Part shown: positions 17,559 through 24,652 of the stretch, piece after piece
Layout: every line of letters starts with the position of its first letter
How positions within the stretch are numbered: the first letter of the stretch is position 1
From: JBDTGE01 sp050742975
GTDB taxonomy: Bacteria > Actinomycetota > Actinomycetes > Mycobacteriales > Jatrophihabitantaceae
Direction: 5' to 3'
NCBI GenBank assembly: GCA_050742975.1
Contig: JBOGDQ010000008.1
Coordinates: 1 to 31,382 of the forward strand
Length of the DNA stretch: 31,382 nt
Position numbers and translations under genes: made by a program
Notes under the pieces: model-generated
Databases searched by the model: none
What the model was told of the DNA's origin: nothing
The model's input: the letters and a program-made list of their open reading frames with translations, nothing else

Positions 17559-18788
17559 CTAGTTCTGATCCTTGATGTTGCCGAGTTCGACGATCGCGCC
17601 ATTCTTCTGCTGGTACAGGTTCACCGTCTGCGCAGAAGTGACGATCTCACCGTTCGACTGGAACTTGATCTCGGTCGTGATGCCCTTGTAATCGATCTTG
17701 TTCACGGCATCGTTCACGCTCTGCCGGGTCGGCGCGCCGCTGGCCGCGGCGGTCTTGATCGCCTGGATGAGCGCGTTCGTGGCGTCGAAGGACTCCGGGG
17801 AGTATGTGGACGGCGCCTGGTGGAACTTGGCCTGGTAGGCCGTCGAGAAGGCCTTGGACCCCGGCGCGACGGTCGCGTCCTGGCATCCGCACGTCATGTA
17901 CCAGTTGTTGCCGGCCGTGCCGGAGTTCTTGGTGAACACGGACGACTTGATGCCGTTGCCGCCGACCGCGATGCCCTTGAAGCTGGTGCCCTTCAGCGCC
18001 TTGGCGAGCAGCGCCGCCTGGGCGTCGTAGCCGCCGTAGAACAGCGCGTCCGCACCGGAGTTGGCGATCGTCTGGGCGATCGGGTTGTAGTTCGACGTCG
18101 CGGTGCCGTCCAGGCCCTGCTCAGTGACGCTGATGCCCTTGGCCTTGGCTTCCTTGGTGACCGTGTCACCGACGCCCTTGCCGTAGGTGCTCAGGTCCTG
18201 CAGCACGAACAGCTTCTTGACCCCGTGCCGCGCCATCCAGTCGGCGCCTTGCGAGCCCTCGACGTTGTCGTTCGGGACGATCCGGTGGTAGGTCGCCCAG
18301 CCGTGGGTACCGAGCGTCGCGTTCGTCGCGGACGGGGTGATGAACGGCATCCCGGCAGCGGCGTAGATCGGGCCGGACGCCGTGGTGTTGCCGGAGAAGC
18401 TCGGGCCGATCACGCCGAGGACGGCGGGGTTCTGGGTGAGCTGGTTGGCCGCGGCGGGCGACTTGGTCGGGTCACCCTCGTCGTCCGAGGTCACGTACTT
18501 GACCTTGAAGCCGAGCGAGCTGTCGGCGTTGGCCTGCTGGACGGCGATCTCGGCGCCGTACTCCTCGTTGATGCCGAGCTGGGCGTTCGGGCCGGACAGC
18601 GGCATCTCGAACCCGATGGTGTAGGTCTTGCCCGAGGCCGCTCCCCCGGAATTGGTCGATCCGGCGGTCGGGCTGGTCCCGCCTTGGAGGCCGCCGCCAC
18701 TCTTGGTCTTGCTACTGCTGCAGCCGGTGATAGCCAACGCACCGGCAGTGAGGACCACCGCGATCGTGGTCAGCGAACGATTTCGCAC
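17559..18788 (-). CDS. livK: Branched-chain amino-acid ABC transporter substrate-binding lipoprotein
   Basis: A 409-residue periplasmic-binding-protein-like lipoprotein of the LivK/Peripla_BP_6 family, capturing the substrate outside the membrane. The lipobox is ITGC with Cys at residue 23, followed by a Ser/Gly/Thr linker. The domain starts YTIGFEMPLSGPNAQLG, with VIGPSFSGNTTASGPIYAAAGMPFITPSAT and QDLSTYGKGVGDTV as hallmarks of the family. A CGC-type cysteine pair lies at TCGCQDATVAPG. The GTG at 18788 has AGGAGG at 8 bases. It heads the liv operon and is followed by two hairpins. Substrate specificity (Leu/Ile/Val or another amino acid) cannot be read from sequence. Confidence 0.94.
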   Translation of the reverse strand: MRNRSLTTIAVVLTAGALAITGCSSSKTKSGGGLQGGTSPTAGSTNSGGAASGKTYTIGFEMPLSGPNAQLGINEEYGAEIAVQQANADSSLGFKVKYVTSDDEGDPTKSPAAANQLTQNPAVLGVIGPSFSGNTTASGPIYAAAGMPFITPSATNATLGTHGWATYHRIVPNDNVEGSQGADWMARHGVKKLFVLQDLSTYGKGVGDTVTKEAKAKGISVTEQGLDGTATSNYNPIAQTIANSGADALFYGGYDAQAALLAKALKGTSFKGIAVGGNGIKSSVFTKNSGTAGNNWYMTCGCQDATVAPGSKAFSTAYQAKFHQAPSTYSPESFDATNALIQAIKTAAASGAPTRQSVNDAVNKIDYKGITTEIKFQSNGEIVTSAQTVNLYQQKNGAIVELGNIKDQN

Positions 18789-18969
18789 TTGATACGCCTC
18801 CTGGAACCTTGCGGACGAGTGAGGTCCACGCGCCCGGTTGGCCGGACGTTAGTGCAAAGTGCGCCGCAGTGGTAAGACCCGCAGTGCCTGTGGCGGCGTC
18901 GTAATCAAATCTCAACCCGCGCGACGGGTGGACGAACGCCGTTACCGACGGGTATGTACTGAATCTTGG

Positions 18970-19611
18970 TCAGCTCTCGGCCGCGCCGCTGTCTCCGCTG
19001 TCTCTCCCGTCCAGGACCAGCTCGGCCACCGCGCGCATCGAGGTCCGGTTGTCCATGGCGGCGCGCTGGATCCATCGGAACGCGTCCGGCTCGGTCATCG
19101 AGTGCTCGGTCATCAGGGCGCCCTTGGCCCGCTCGATCAGTTTGCGAGCTTCGAGGCGATCGCGCAGCCCGGTCACCTCGGCCTCCAGTGCCTTGATCTC
19201 GGCGAAGCGCGACATGGCCATCTCGATCGCGGGTAGCAGGTCCCGCTTCTCGAACGGCTTGATCAGGTAGGCCATCGCACCGGCGTCGCGGGCCCGCTCG
19301 ATGAGATCACGCTGACTGAAGGCTGTGAGCATGACGACCGGCGCCACCCGCTTGCCGACGATCTGCGCGGCCGCGGTGATGCCGTCCATCTTGGGCATCT
19401 TGATGTCGCAGATGACCAGATCCGGTTCGAGTTGGTCGGCCAGCGCCACCGCCTGCTCGCCGTCGGCCGCCTCGCCGACCACGTCGAAGCCCTCCTCGCG
19501 GAGCATCTCACGCAGGTCGAGCCGGATCAGCGCCTCGTCCTCGGCGATCAGCACCCGCTTGCCGGACGGGTTAGCCGGTTCGGGCATCGGACTGACATCG
19601 ACGGCAGCCAC
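18970..19611 (-). CDS. pdtaR: ANTAR-domain response regulator (PdtaR/Rv1626-like)
   Basis: A 213-residue two-component response regulator. The receiver domain (about 18-135) has the acidic pair in LIAEDEALIR, the phospho-acceptor Asp69 in DLVICDIKMPKMDG, Thr in LTAFSQ and Lys118 in YLIKPF. The C-terminal ANTAR domain (about 140-200) has LEARKLIERAKGALM and the AFRWIQRAAMDNRTSM helix, an RNA-binding three-helix unit known to act in transcription antitermination. It matches M. tuberculosis PdtaR (Rv1626) in architecture and in position upstream of polA. GTG start at 19611 with a GAGGG site. It lies just upstream of livK on the same strand; no partner kinase is in the window. Confidence 0.9.
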   Translation of the reverse strand: MAAVDVSPMPEPANPSGKRVLIAEDEALIRLDLREMLREEGFDVVGEAADGEQAVALADQLEPDLVICDIKMPKMDGITAAAQIVGKRVAPVVMLTAFSQRDLIERARDAGAMAYLIKPFEKRDLLPAIEMAMSRFAEIKALEAEVTGLRDRLEARKLIERAKGALMTEHSMTEPDAFRWIQRAAMDNRTSMRAVAELVLDGRDSGDSGAAES

Positions 19612-19722
19612 GGTGCGTCCCTCTCGGATCGGTGCTCAGCGGAGCGGAGTCCGCATGAACAGAGCCTACCCAGCGCTCGCGCGGCCCGCGGCCTGCTGCC
19701 CCGTAAGATGCTCTGGTTGCAC

Positions 19723-19804
19723 GCCCCTGTGATGGAACTGGCATACATGGTGGTCTCAAAAACCATTGCCGAGAGGCATGTGGGTTCGAATCCCACCGGG
19801 GGCA
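19723..19804 (+). tRNA. tRNA-Leu (anticodon CAA)
   Basis: An 82-base class II tRNA. The acceptor stem GCCCCTG (19723-19729) pairs with CGGGGGC (19797-19803) with one G-U pair, discriminator A at 19804, CCA not encoded. The D arm has ATG/CAT with a GG-containing loop. The anticodon stem at 19750-19766 holds the loop CTCAAAA, anticodon CAA at 19757-19759, decoding UUG. A long variable arm (TGCC GAGA GGCA) and the T arm GTGGG TTCGAAT CCCAC complete the fold. The long variable arm and A73 both fit leucine. Confidence 0.96.
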
Positions 19805-19863
19805 CGTTTCACATCTACCGTCCTGCCCGGTGTGTCGGCAGCGGGTGGCGGCGCGGTCGTCTC

Positions 19864-20178
19864 GGCCCGGCCCGCATCGAAGGACTGCTGTGCTGCCACT
19901 TCATCGCCATGCTCATCCAAGCGCTGATCGAACGGCACATCCGCGCCGCCATGGCCGAGCGCGGACTGCGGCAACTCTCGCCCTACCCCGAAGACCGCGG
20001 CTGCATCGCACCGACCAGCGCCCGCGCCCTGGAGATCTTCACCGACCTCGCCGGCCACCACCTCACCGACGCCGACGGCGAGCACCTGAAGAGCTTCCAA
20101 CCCCAACTCAGCCCGCTACAGACCCTCGTACTCGACCTACTCGACATCCCGGCCAGCGTCTATACCGAATGCCGATGA
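19864..20178 (+). pseudogene. C-terminal remnant of an IS1634-like transposase
   Basis: About 104 codons in one open frame (GPARIEGLLCCHFIAMLIQALIER...) ending TGA at 20176-20178. The pattern GLL..HF.A.L..ALIER.IR.AM...GL..L.LYPE.R....P...R.LEIF and the ending LTPLQ...LDLLGIPAS.Y is what I know as the C-terminus of IS1634-family DDE transposases. The catalytic N-terminal two thirds are missing, replaced 60 bases upstream by tRNA-Leu, and no start or ribosome-binding site is present. A dead insertion-sequence fragment. Confidence 0.7.
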
Positions 20179-20304
20179 CCTTCCCGGTGGTTGCGGGCGA
20201 ACAGCGCGACGCGCACCGCTCGTGCCAGGCCCGTTCGATCAACTCGCGGTATGCGCCGCACCGATCATCAGATGCCCGCAAGCGGATCGGGCTGCGGAAC
20301 GAGT

Positions 20305-20645
20305 TCAGGGCGTCGACATGACGAGGACGAGCGATCCGTCGAAGCTCGGCTTGCGGCGCAGAGCGCCGTGACGATGGTCCCACTCGCCGATGGCGAGGTC
20401 GCGCGTCAAGTCGGTGGCGAATCGGTCGTGCACATCGGGCCGTACGAAGCTCCAGGCTGAGCACGACAGCCTCGCGTCCGGGTCCAGTAGTCCTTCGGGG
20501 CGCCCGTAGTAGGCCTCGTTGAAGCCATCACTGCAGTCCAGCGGTATCGGCAGTCCAGCGGTATCGGCACGATGCCGCTGGTGGTGCGACCGCCGAGTCC
20601 GTCGGCAAGTGCCGAAGCGGTGGGTAGCGTCGCGCCTCGAAGCAC
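20305..20645 (-). pseudogene. Remnant of a methyltransferase gene disrupted by a 17-bp tandem duplication
   Basis: Two adjacent frames on the minus strand join into one protein tail. The first part (from about 20645) reads LRGATLPTASALADGLGGRTTSGIVPIPLDC; after the duplicated 17 bp the other frame continues SDGFNEAYYGRPEGLLDP...SAWSFVRPDV, then LAIGEWDHRHGALR and FDGSLVLVMSTP before TGA at 20305-20307. The pattern V.P.DC.DGF.EAYYGRPE..LDP..R...SAW.FV...WD.R.G.LR resembles the C-terminus of a common actinobacterial class I SAM-dependent methyltransferase group. The SAM-binding N-terminal half is absent, so the fragment cannot be active. Family call is from memory and moderate. Confidence 0.5.
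20534..20567. repeat. 17-bp perfect tandem duplication
   Basis: CAGTCCAGCGGTATCGG occurs twice head to tail, at 20534-20550 and 20551-20567. As 17 is not a multiple of three, it shifts the frame of the methyltransferase remnant exactly where the protein-like signal changes frame. Probable slippage event after loss of selection. Confidence 0.9.
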
Positions 20646-20705
20646 GGCGCGCGCCGGGCAGTCGCGGAACGGCCGGTCATCGAATCCTCGACTGGGATAG
20701 TCGTT

Positions 20706-21066
20706 TTACTCCCAACTCCGCCACGGGTCGACGTGTCGTCGCAGATCCATGGCATCGTGAAGAAACTCGGCCGATGACCAACGTGTCGCCGCCGCGTCGA
20801 CAGACGAGGAAGTGCCGCGGACGGTGAACCTTGCCTCCAGGAGCACGGGCACGGCTGCGCGAGAGGTGTCACGAGAAGACACCCTGCCCCAGTTCTGGCC
20901 GGAGTGCGTCTCCGACGGCGTCGCCGCGCGAGGCCGCGTCGCGGATCGCCGTGACGATCAATGCCTCGTGTCGCTTGCGCGCTTCCTCGCCGAACTGTTC
21001 TTGGGACCATGCGAGGATCGAGACGATGTCGGCCCGAGCGGCATGGGTGAGGCGATATCCCTCCAT
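20706..21066 (-). pseudogene. ParE/RelE-like toxin gene inactivated by a stop codon and a 1-nt insertion
   Basis: The open part (ATG 21066 to TGA 20869-20871) gives 65 residues, MEGYRLTHAARADIVSILAWSQEQFGEEARKR..., the start of a ParE-family toxin, ending at ELGQGVFS. Beyond the TGA the same frame continues HLSRSRARAPGGKVHRPRHFLVCRR...LVIGRV, the expected second half; TGA probably replaces a TGG Trp codon. An extra base in the AAA run at 20763-20765 then breaks the frame; removing it restores VLHDAMDL, the typical ParE ending, and a stop at 20706-20708. A repaired product would be about 119 residues. The ATG overlaps the antitoxin stop as TGATG. No functional toxin is expected. Confidence 0.75.
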
Positions 21067-21365
21067 CAGCCTGCCGAGGGGGTCCGTGCAGCCGCGTAGG
21101 CGCCGAGCTGGGCGATGAAGTCGTCGAGGTTGTCATCGGCGATGTCGACGTAACGCCCCGCCGCGAGGTCCGTCCAGCCCCGGTCCGCAGCGTCACGAAG
21201 GGCTGCAAGCTTGGCGGCATCCTCTGCCTCTTGATCTTCCAGGAGACGAAGCCCCGCACGCAGCACCTCACTGGCGTTCTGATACCGCCCAGATGCCACC
21301 AGTGACTCAACGAGCTCGTGCTGGTGCTGGGTCAAGACAACATTGCGGGTCGCGATGACAACCAC
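21066..21365 (-). CDS. ParD-like antitoxin of a type II toxin-antitoxin pair
   Basis: A 99-residue ParD/CC2985-type antitoxin: an N-terminal ribbon-helix-helix DNA-binding unit (TRNVVLTQHQHELVESLVASGRYQNASEVLRAGLRLLE) and a C-terminal toxin-binding helix region. It would bind ParE and repress its own promoter. The family normally starts M(A)TRNVVLT. Here the codon before ATRN is ATC at the ideal 8-base distance from GGAGG, so the original ATG seems mutated. The GTG at 21365 given here overlaps the ribosome-binding site itself, so expression may be poor. It directly precedes the broken toxin gene (TGATG overlap). Confidence 0.7.
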   Translation of the reverse strand: MVVIATRNVVLTQHQHELVESLVASGRYQNASEVLRAGLRLLEDQEAEDAAKLAALRDAADRGWTDLAAGRYVDIADDNLDDFIAQLGAYAAARTPSAG

Positions 21366-21369
21366 CTCC

Positions 21370-21388
21370 GTTGGCAGTTTATGCCAAC
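21370..21388 (-). promoter_or_regulatory. Likely operator/promoter of the parDE-like pair
   Basis: GTTGGCA (21370-21376) and TGCCAAC (21382-21388) form a perfect 7-bp palindrome with a 5-base centre, immediately upstream of the antitoxin. On the minus strand the centre reads CATAAA, a passable -10 box. A dyad over the promoter is the expected site for ribbon-helix-helix autoregulation by ParD. Confidence 0.6.
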
Positions 21389-21567
21389 ACGACGATCCTG
21401 AGCAGGGAGCCTGGGCGGCCGACCGGCGTGCCGGATGCCGAACGGCCTACGAATACTCCAACGATGAAGCGCGACGAGCGAGGCCGCGAACGTCGACACC
21501 CTGCTGACTGCGAAAGCCTATGCAGCCGACCGCATAGTTGTGTAATGGGGTCTGCCCAGCGGCTTCC

Positions 21568-21750
21568 GGACGCCGCTATGCGTACCCGCGGTACTTCTTC
21601 AGCAGCGAGTCGTCGGACCTCCTGGCGATCATGGGCGATGCCCTGGATCGGGTAGGCGTGGCGTGGCGGTTCAACCGACCCAACAGCACCTCCGTCGCGC
21701 GCCGCGCATCGGTTGCGCTGATGGATGACCACGTCGGACCGAAGCGGTGA
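21568..21750 (+). pseudogene. C-terminal remnant of a LAGLIDADG/HTH-like protein
   Basis: About 60 codons ending TGA at 21748-21750 encode GRRYAYPRYFFSSESSDLLAIMGDALDRVGVAWRFNRPNSTSVARRASVALMDDHVGPKR. I associate the motif YPRY.FSN.S.DI...-C.ALD.LGV.WR.NR.N.ISVARR.SV...D.FVGPK with the ends of LAGLIDADG-type or HTH-containing proteins widespread in actinomycetes. There is no start signal; an upstream GTG at 21538 would add ten unrelated residues. The N-terminal portion is gone. Family assignment is from memory and tentative. Confidence 0.45.
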
Positions 21751-21770
21751 CGCGGCGATAGATTCTGGGC

Positions 21771-22238
21771 ATGACCGAGACGCCCCGCTACTCACTGCAA
21801 GGGTCGTACCCGGACGGGCTGCGCGCGATGATGACCTTCAACGCACGCAGCGCCTCCAGCGGCCTCGAGCCGCTGCTCGCCGAGCTGATCAAGCTGCGCG
21901 CCTCCCAGCTCAACGGCTGTGCGTACTGCCTGGACATGCACAGCAAGGACGCCCGCGCGCTGGGCGAGACCGAGCAGCGGATCTACGCCCTGGACGCCTG
22001 GCGCGAGACGACGTTCTACACCGATCCCGAGCGAGCCGTGCTCGCCTTCACCGAGGCGGTCACGACGCTGGAGCGGCACGAGATTCCCGGTGCCGCGTTC
22101 GACGAACTGCGCGAGCACTTCGACGAGGAGACGATCGGCAAGATCCTCATGGCCGTCGTGGTGATCAACAGCTGGAACCGGCTGATGATCGCGCAGCGGC
22201 CGCACGTGGGCGACTACGTCAGCCGCCATCTTCAGTGA
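21771..22238 (+). CDS. AhpD-like carboxymuconolactone decarboxylase-family protein
   Basis: A 155-residue helical AhpD/CMD-fold protein. The redox motif is NGCAYCLDMH with Cys50, Cys53 and His57, the arrangement of alkylhydroperoxidase AhpD, so a peroxidase or thiol-redox role is plausible. It continues with ERAVLAFTEAVT and the terminal WNRLMIAQRPHVGDYV typical of this subgroup. No Shine-Dalgarno sequence is seen, but TAGATT (21759-21764) lies 6 bases before the ATG, fitting a leaderless transcript. Its TGA overlaps a GTG of the decarboxylase gene (GTGA), so the two are probably co-expressed. Confidence 0.9.
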   Translation: MTETPRYSLQGSYPDGLRAMMTFNARSASSGLEPLLAELIKLRASQLNGCAYCLDMHSKDARALGETEQRIYALDAWRETTFYTDPERAVLAFTEAVTTLERHEIPGAAFDELREHFDEETIGKILMAVVVINSWNRLMIAQRPHVGDYVSRHLQ

Positions 22239-22246
22239 CGGGGCAC

Positions 22247-23647
22247 ATGACACCGGACCAGTTCCGGGAGTACGGACGCCAGGTGATCGACTGGATCGCC
22301 GACTACTACGAGCACGTCGAGTCCTACCCGGTCCTGTCGCAGCTCGCCCCGGGCGATACTCGTGCCGCGCTGCCGGCCGAGCCCCCCGAGCACGGCGAGC
22401 CGTTCGAGGACCTGCTGCGCGACCTCGATGACATCGTGCTGCCCGGCATCACGCACTGGCAGCACCCTTCCTTCTTCGCCTACTTCCCGGCGAACGCCAG
22501 CGGCCCGGCGATCCTCGGTGACCTGCTTGCGTCGGGGCTCGGTGTGCAGGGCATGTTGTGGGCGACGTCCCCCGCCGCGACCGAGCTCGAGAGCCACGTC
22601 CTGGACTGGTTCGCGTCCCTGCTCGGCCTGCCGGACCGGTTCCGCTCCACCGGGTTGGGCGGAGGCGTCATCCAGCACTCTGCCTCCGACGCGGTACTGG
22701 TCGCGTTGCTCGCCGCCCTGAACCGCGTCAGCGAGGGGCGGACCGAGCACGCAGGTGTCGGCGCGGAGCGGTATGCCGTCTACACGTCGAACCAGACGCA
22801 CTCGTCGGTGGAGAAGGCGTGTCGCATCGCCGGGCTCGGCTCGGACGCTCTGCGCAAGCTGGACGTCGACCCGGCTACGCACGCTGCCCGCTGCGAGCAC
22901 CTGCGTGAACTTGTCGCGAGAGACGTCGCGGACGGTGTCGTGCCCACCCTCGTCGTCGCGTCCGTCGGCGCCACGGGCACCGGTGCGATCGACCCGGTCG
23001 CGGATCTCGCCACGATCGCGCACGAGGCCGGCGCGTGGCTGCACGTCGACGGAGCGTGGGCCGGTGTCGCGGCCGTCGTGCCCGAGCTGCGCTGGCTGAA
23101 CCGCGGGCTGGAGCTCGCCGACTCGTACTGCACCAACCCGCACAAGTGGCTGCTGACCAACTTCGACTGCGACACGTTCTGGGTCGCCGACCGGTCCGCG
23201 CTCGTCCGTGCCCTGTCGATCCTGCCCGAGTACCTGCGCAACACCGCCTCCGACTCCGGCGCGGTGATCGACTACCGCGACTGGCAGGTTCCGCTCGGCC
23301 GTCGCTTCCGCGCGCTCAAGCTGTGGGCGGTGATCCGCTGGTACGGCACGGAGGGCCTGCGCGCGCATGTGCGCGGGCACGTGGCACTCGCCCAGGAGTT
23401 CGCGTCCTGGGTGCGTGCCGACGAGCGGTTCGAGCTCGTCGCGCCACACCCGCTCGCGCTGGTGACGTTCCGGCTGCGCGCCGGCGACGACGCCACGCGC
23501 GCGCTGATGGACCGGGTGAACGCGTCGGGCCAGATGTACCTGACGCACACCGTCGTCAACGGGCAGCTCGCGCTGCGCATGTCGATCGGCGCGACGCTGA
23601 CCGAGCGCCGTCACGTCGAGGCCGCCTGGGCCCTGCTCTCGGCCTGA
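22247..23647 (+). CDS. Group II PLP-dependent amino-acid decarboxylase (aromatic-L-amino-acid decarboxylase-like)
   Basis: A 466-residue fold-type I PLP enzyme that should decarboxylate an aromatic or related amino acid to its amine. Visible features are HWQHPSFFAYFPAN near residues 69-82, the His stacking on PLP in TSNQTHSSVEKA, the Asp contacting the pyridine nitrogen in HVDGAWAG, and the Schiff-base Lys300 in NPHKWLLTNFDC. The C-terminal DYRDWQVPLGRRFRALKLW and QMYLTHTVVNGQLALRMSIG are typical of DOPA/tryptophan decarboxylases. I use the ATG at 22247, giving MTPDQFREYG; a GTG at 22235 overlapping the AhpD stop is an equally arguable coupled start. Substrate cannot be decided by eye. Confidence 0.92.
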   Translation: MTPDQFREYGRQVIDWIADYYEHVESYPVLSQLAPGDTRAALPAEPPEHGEPFEDLLRDLDDIVLPGITHWQHPSFFAYFPANASGPAILGDLLASGLGVQGMLWATSPAATELESHVLDWFASLLGLPDRFRSTGLGGGVIQHSASDAVLVALLAALNRVSEGRTEHAGVGAERYAVYTSNQTHSSVEKACRIAGLGSDALRKLDVDPATHAARCEHLRELVARDVADGVVPTLVVASVGATGTGAIDPVADLATIAHEAGAWLHVDGAWAGVAAVVPELRWLNRGLELADSYCTNPHKWLLTNFDCDTFWVADRSALVRALSILPEYLRNTASDSGAVIDYRDWQVPLGRRFRALKLWAVIRWYGTEGLRAHVRGHVALAQEFASWVRADERFELVAPHPLALVTFRLRAGDDATRALMDRVNASGQMYLTHTVVNGQLALRMSIGATLTERRHVEAAWALLSA

Positions 23648-23667
23648 TCTTGAATTCACGAGCTCGC

Positions 23668-23717
23668 GGATCTTCCTGCGCGTGCAGTCACCAGGGCTAC
23701 CAAGCGCAGGAAGATCC
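23668..23717. terminator. Inverted repeat between converging decarboxylase and tesB genes
   Basis: GGATCTTCCTGCGC (23668-23681) and GCGCAGGAAGATCC (23704-23717) are a perfect 14-bp inverted repeat with a 22-base loop, lying between the stop at 23647 and the stop at 23747. Position suggests a bidirectional terminator; the long loop and absence of a U tract make this less certain. Confidence 0.6.
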
Positions 23718-23746
23718 AGCGCGGCGCCGCTGCGCACAAGGACGGT

Positions 23747-24652
23747 TCAGGCGCGCTCGCCCACACGGATCATGCCTTCCTGGACCACGCTGACCAGGTG
23801 CCGGCCGTCCTGGTCGAAGAAGCGGCCGGTGGCCAGGCCCCGCCCACCGGAGGCGGCCGGGGACTTGGAGACGTAGAGCAGCCACTCGTCCGCGCGGAAC
23901 GCCCGCTGGAACCACATCGCATGATCCAGCGACGCCATCGACGTCACCTGCTGACCGGGCACCAGTCCGTGCCGGGCCAGCACCGAGTCGAGCAGCGTCA
24001 TGTCCGAGGCGAAGGTCAGCACGCACACGTGCAGCAGCGGGTTGTCGGGCAGCCGGCCCTTGGCCCGCATCCACACCCGGTTCAGGCCGTCTCGCGGCCC
24101 GGGGCTGGGTAGCTGCCACGGCGGATCGTCCACGTAGCGCAGGTCGATCGGGCGCGGCGTGCCTTGGAAGTACGCGGCGAGCTCGGGGTCGGCGCGCTCG
24201 TACCGCTCGTCGATCGTGGGCAGGCTCTCCGGCGGCGGAGTTACCGGCATCGACGGCTGGTGCTCGATGCCGGGCTGCTCCAGCTGGAACGAGGCCGACA
24301 GTGCGAAGATCGGACGGCCGTGCTGGATCGCGGTCACCCGGCGCGTGGAGAACGAGCGGCCGTCGCGCACCCGGTCCACCTCGTAGACGATCTGCGCCTC
24401 GGCGTCACCGGGCCGGATGAAGTACGAGTGCAGCGAGTGCACCTGCCGGTCGGCATCGACGGTCCGGCCGGCCGCGACGAGCGCCTGCCCCGCGACCTGT
24501 CCACCGAACGCCCGCTGCAAGCGGGTCCTCGAACTGTTCCCGCGAAAGATGTTCTCCTCGATGCGCTCGAGGTCCAGCAGCCGCACCAGCCCGTCGACAG
24601 CCGGCTGTCCGTCCCCGTCCTCGGCGAGCGCAGGGGTCGGCTCAGCTGTCAT
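23747..24652 (-). CDS. tesB: Acyl-CoA thioesterase II (TesB)
   Basis: A 301-residue double-hotdog thioesterase that hydrolyses acyl-CoA to fatty acid and CoA. The first hotdog has FRGNSSRTRLQRAFGGQVAGQALVAAGRTV and VHSLHSYFIRPGD; the second has SLDHAMWFQRAFRADEWLLY and ends with VVQEGMIR. The Asp in SLDH and the Gln in VVQEG correspond to the catalytic Asp and Gln of E. coli TesB. The ATG at 24652 overlaps the end of pyk by 11 bases, so it is translated from the pyk message; it mirrors pykA-tesB1 (Rv1617-1618) in M. tuberculosis. Confidence 0.95.
   Translation of the reverse strand: MTAEPTPALAEDGDGQPAVDGLVRLLDLERIEENIFRGNSSRTRLQRAFGGQVAGQALVAAGRTVDADRQVHSLHSYFIRPGDAEAQIVYEVDRVRDGRSFSTRRVTAIQHGRPIFALSASFQLEQPGIEHQPSMPVTPPPESLPTIDERYERADPELAAYFQGTPRPIDLRYVDDPPWQLPSPGPRDGLNRVWMRAKGRLPDNPLLHVCVLTFASDMTLLDSVLARHGLVPGQQVTSMASLDHAMWFQRAFRADEWLLYVSKSPAASGGRGLATGRFFDQDGRHLVSVVQEGMIRVGERA

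Noticed and set aside
18789..18969. ANTAR-target RNA (paired hexaloop hairpins) in the livK leader
   Set aside because: I saw short stems such as ACCCG/CGGGT and CCGG/CCGG, but with 4-5 base loops and no A1/G4 hexaloop pair.
20646..20705. Further coding sequence between the methyltransferase remnant and the toxin remnant
   Set aside because: The frame stays open but shows no pattern I can tie to a family; left unannotated.
19781..21770. Direct repeat of the tRNA-Leu 3' end as an attachment site
   Set aside because: I found no second copy of the T-arm/acceptor sequence downstream, and no integrase gene.
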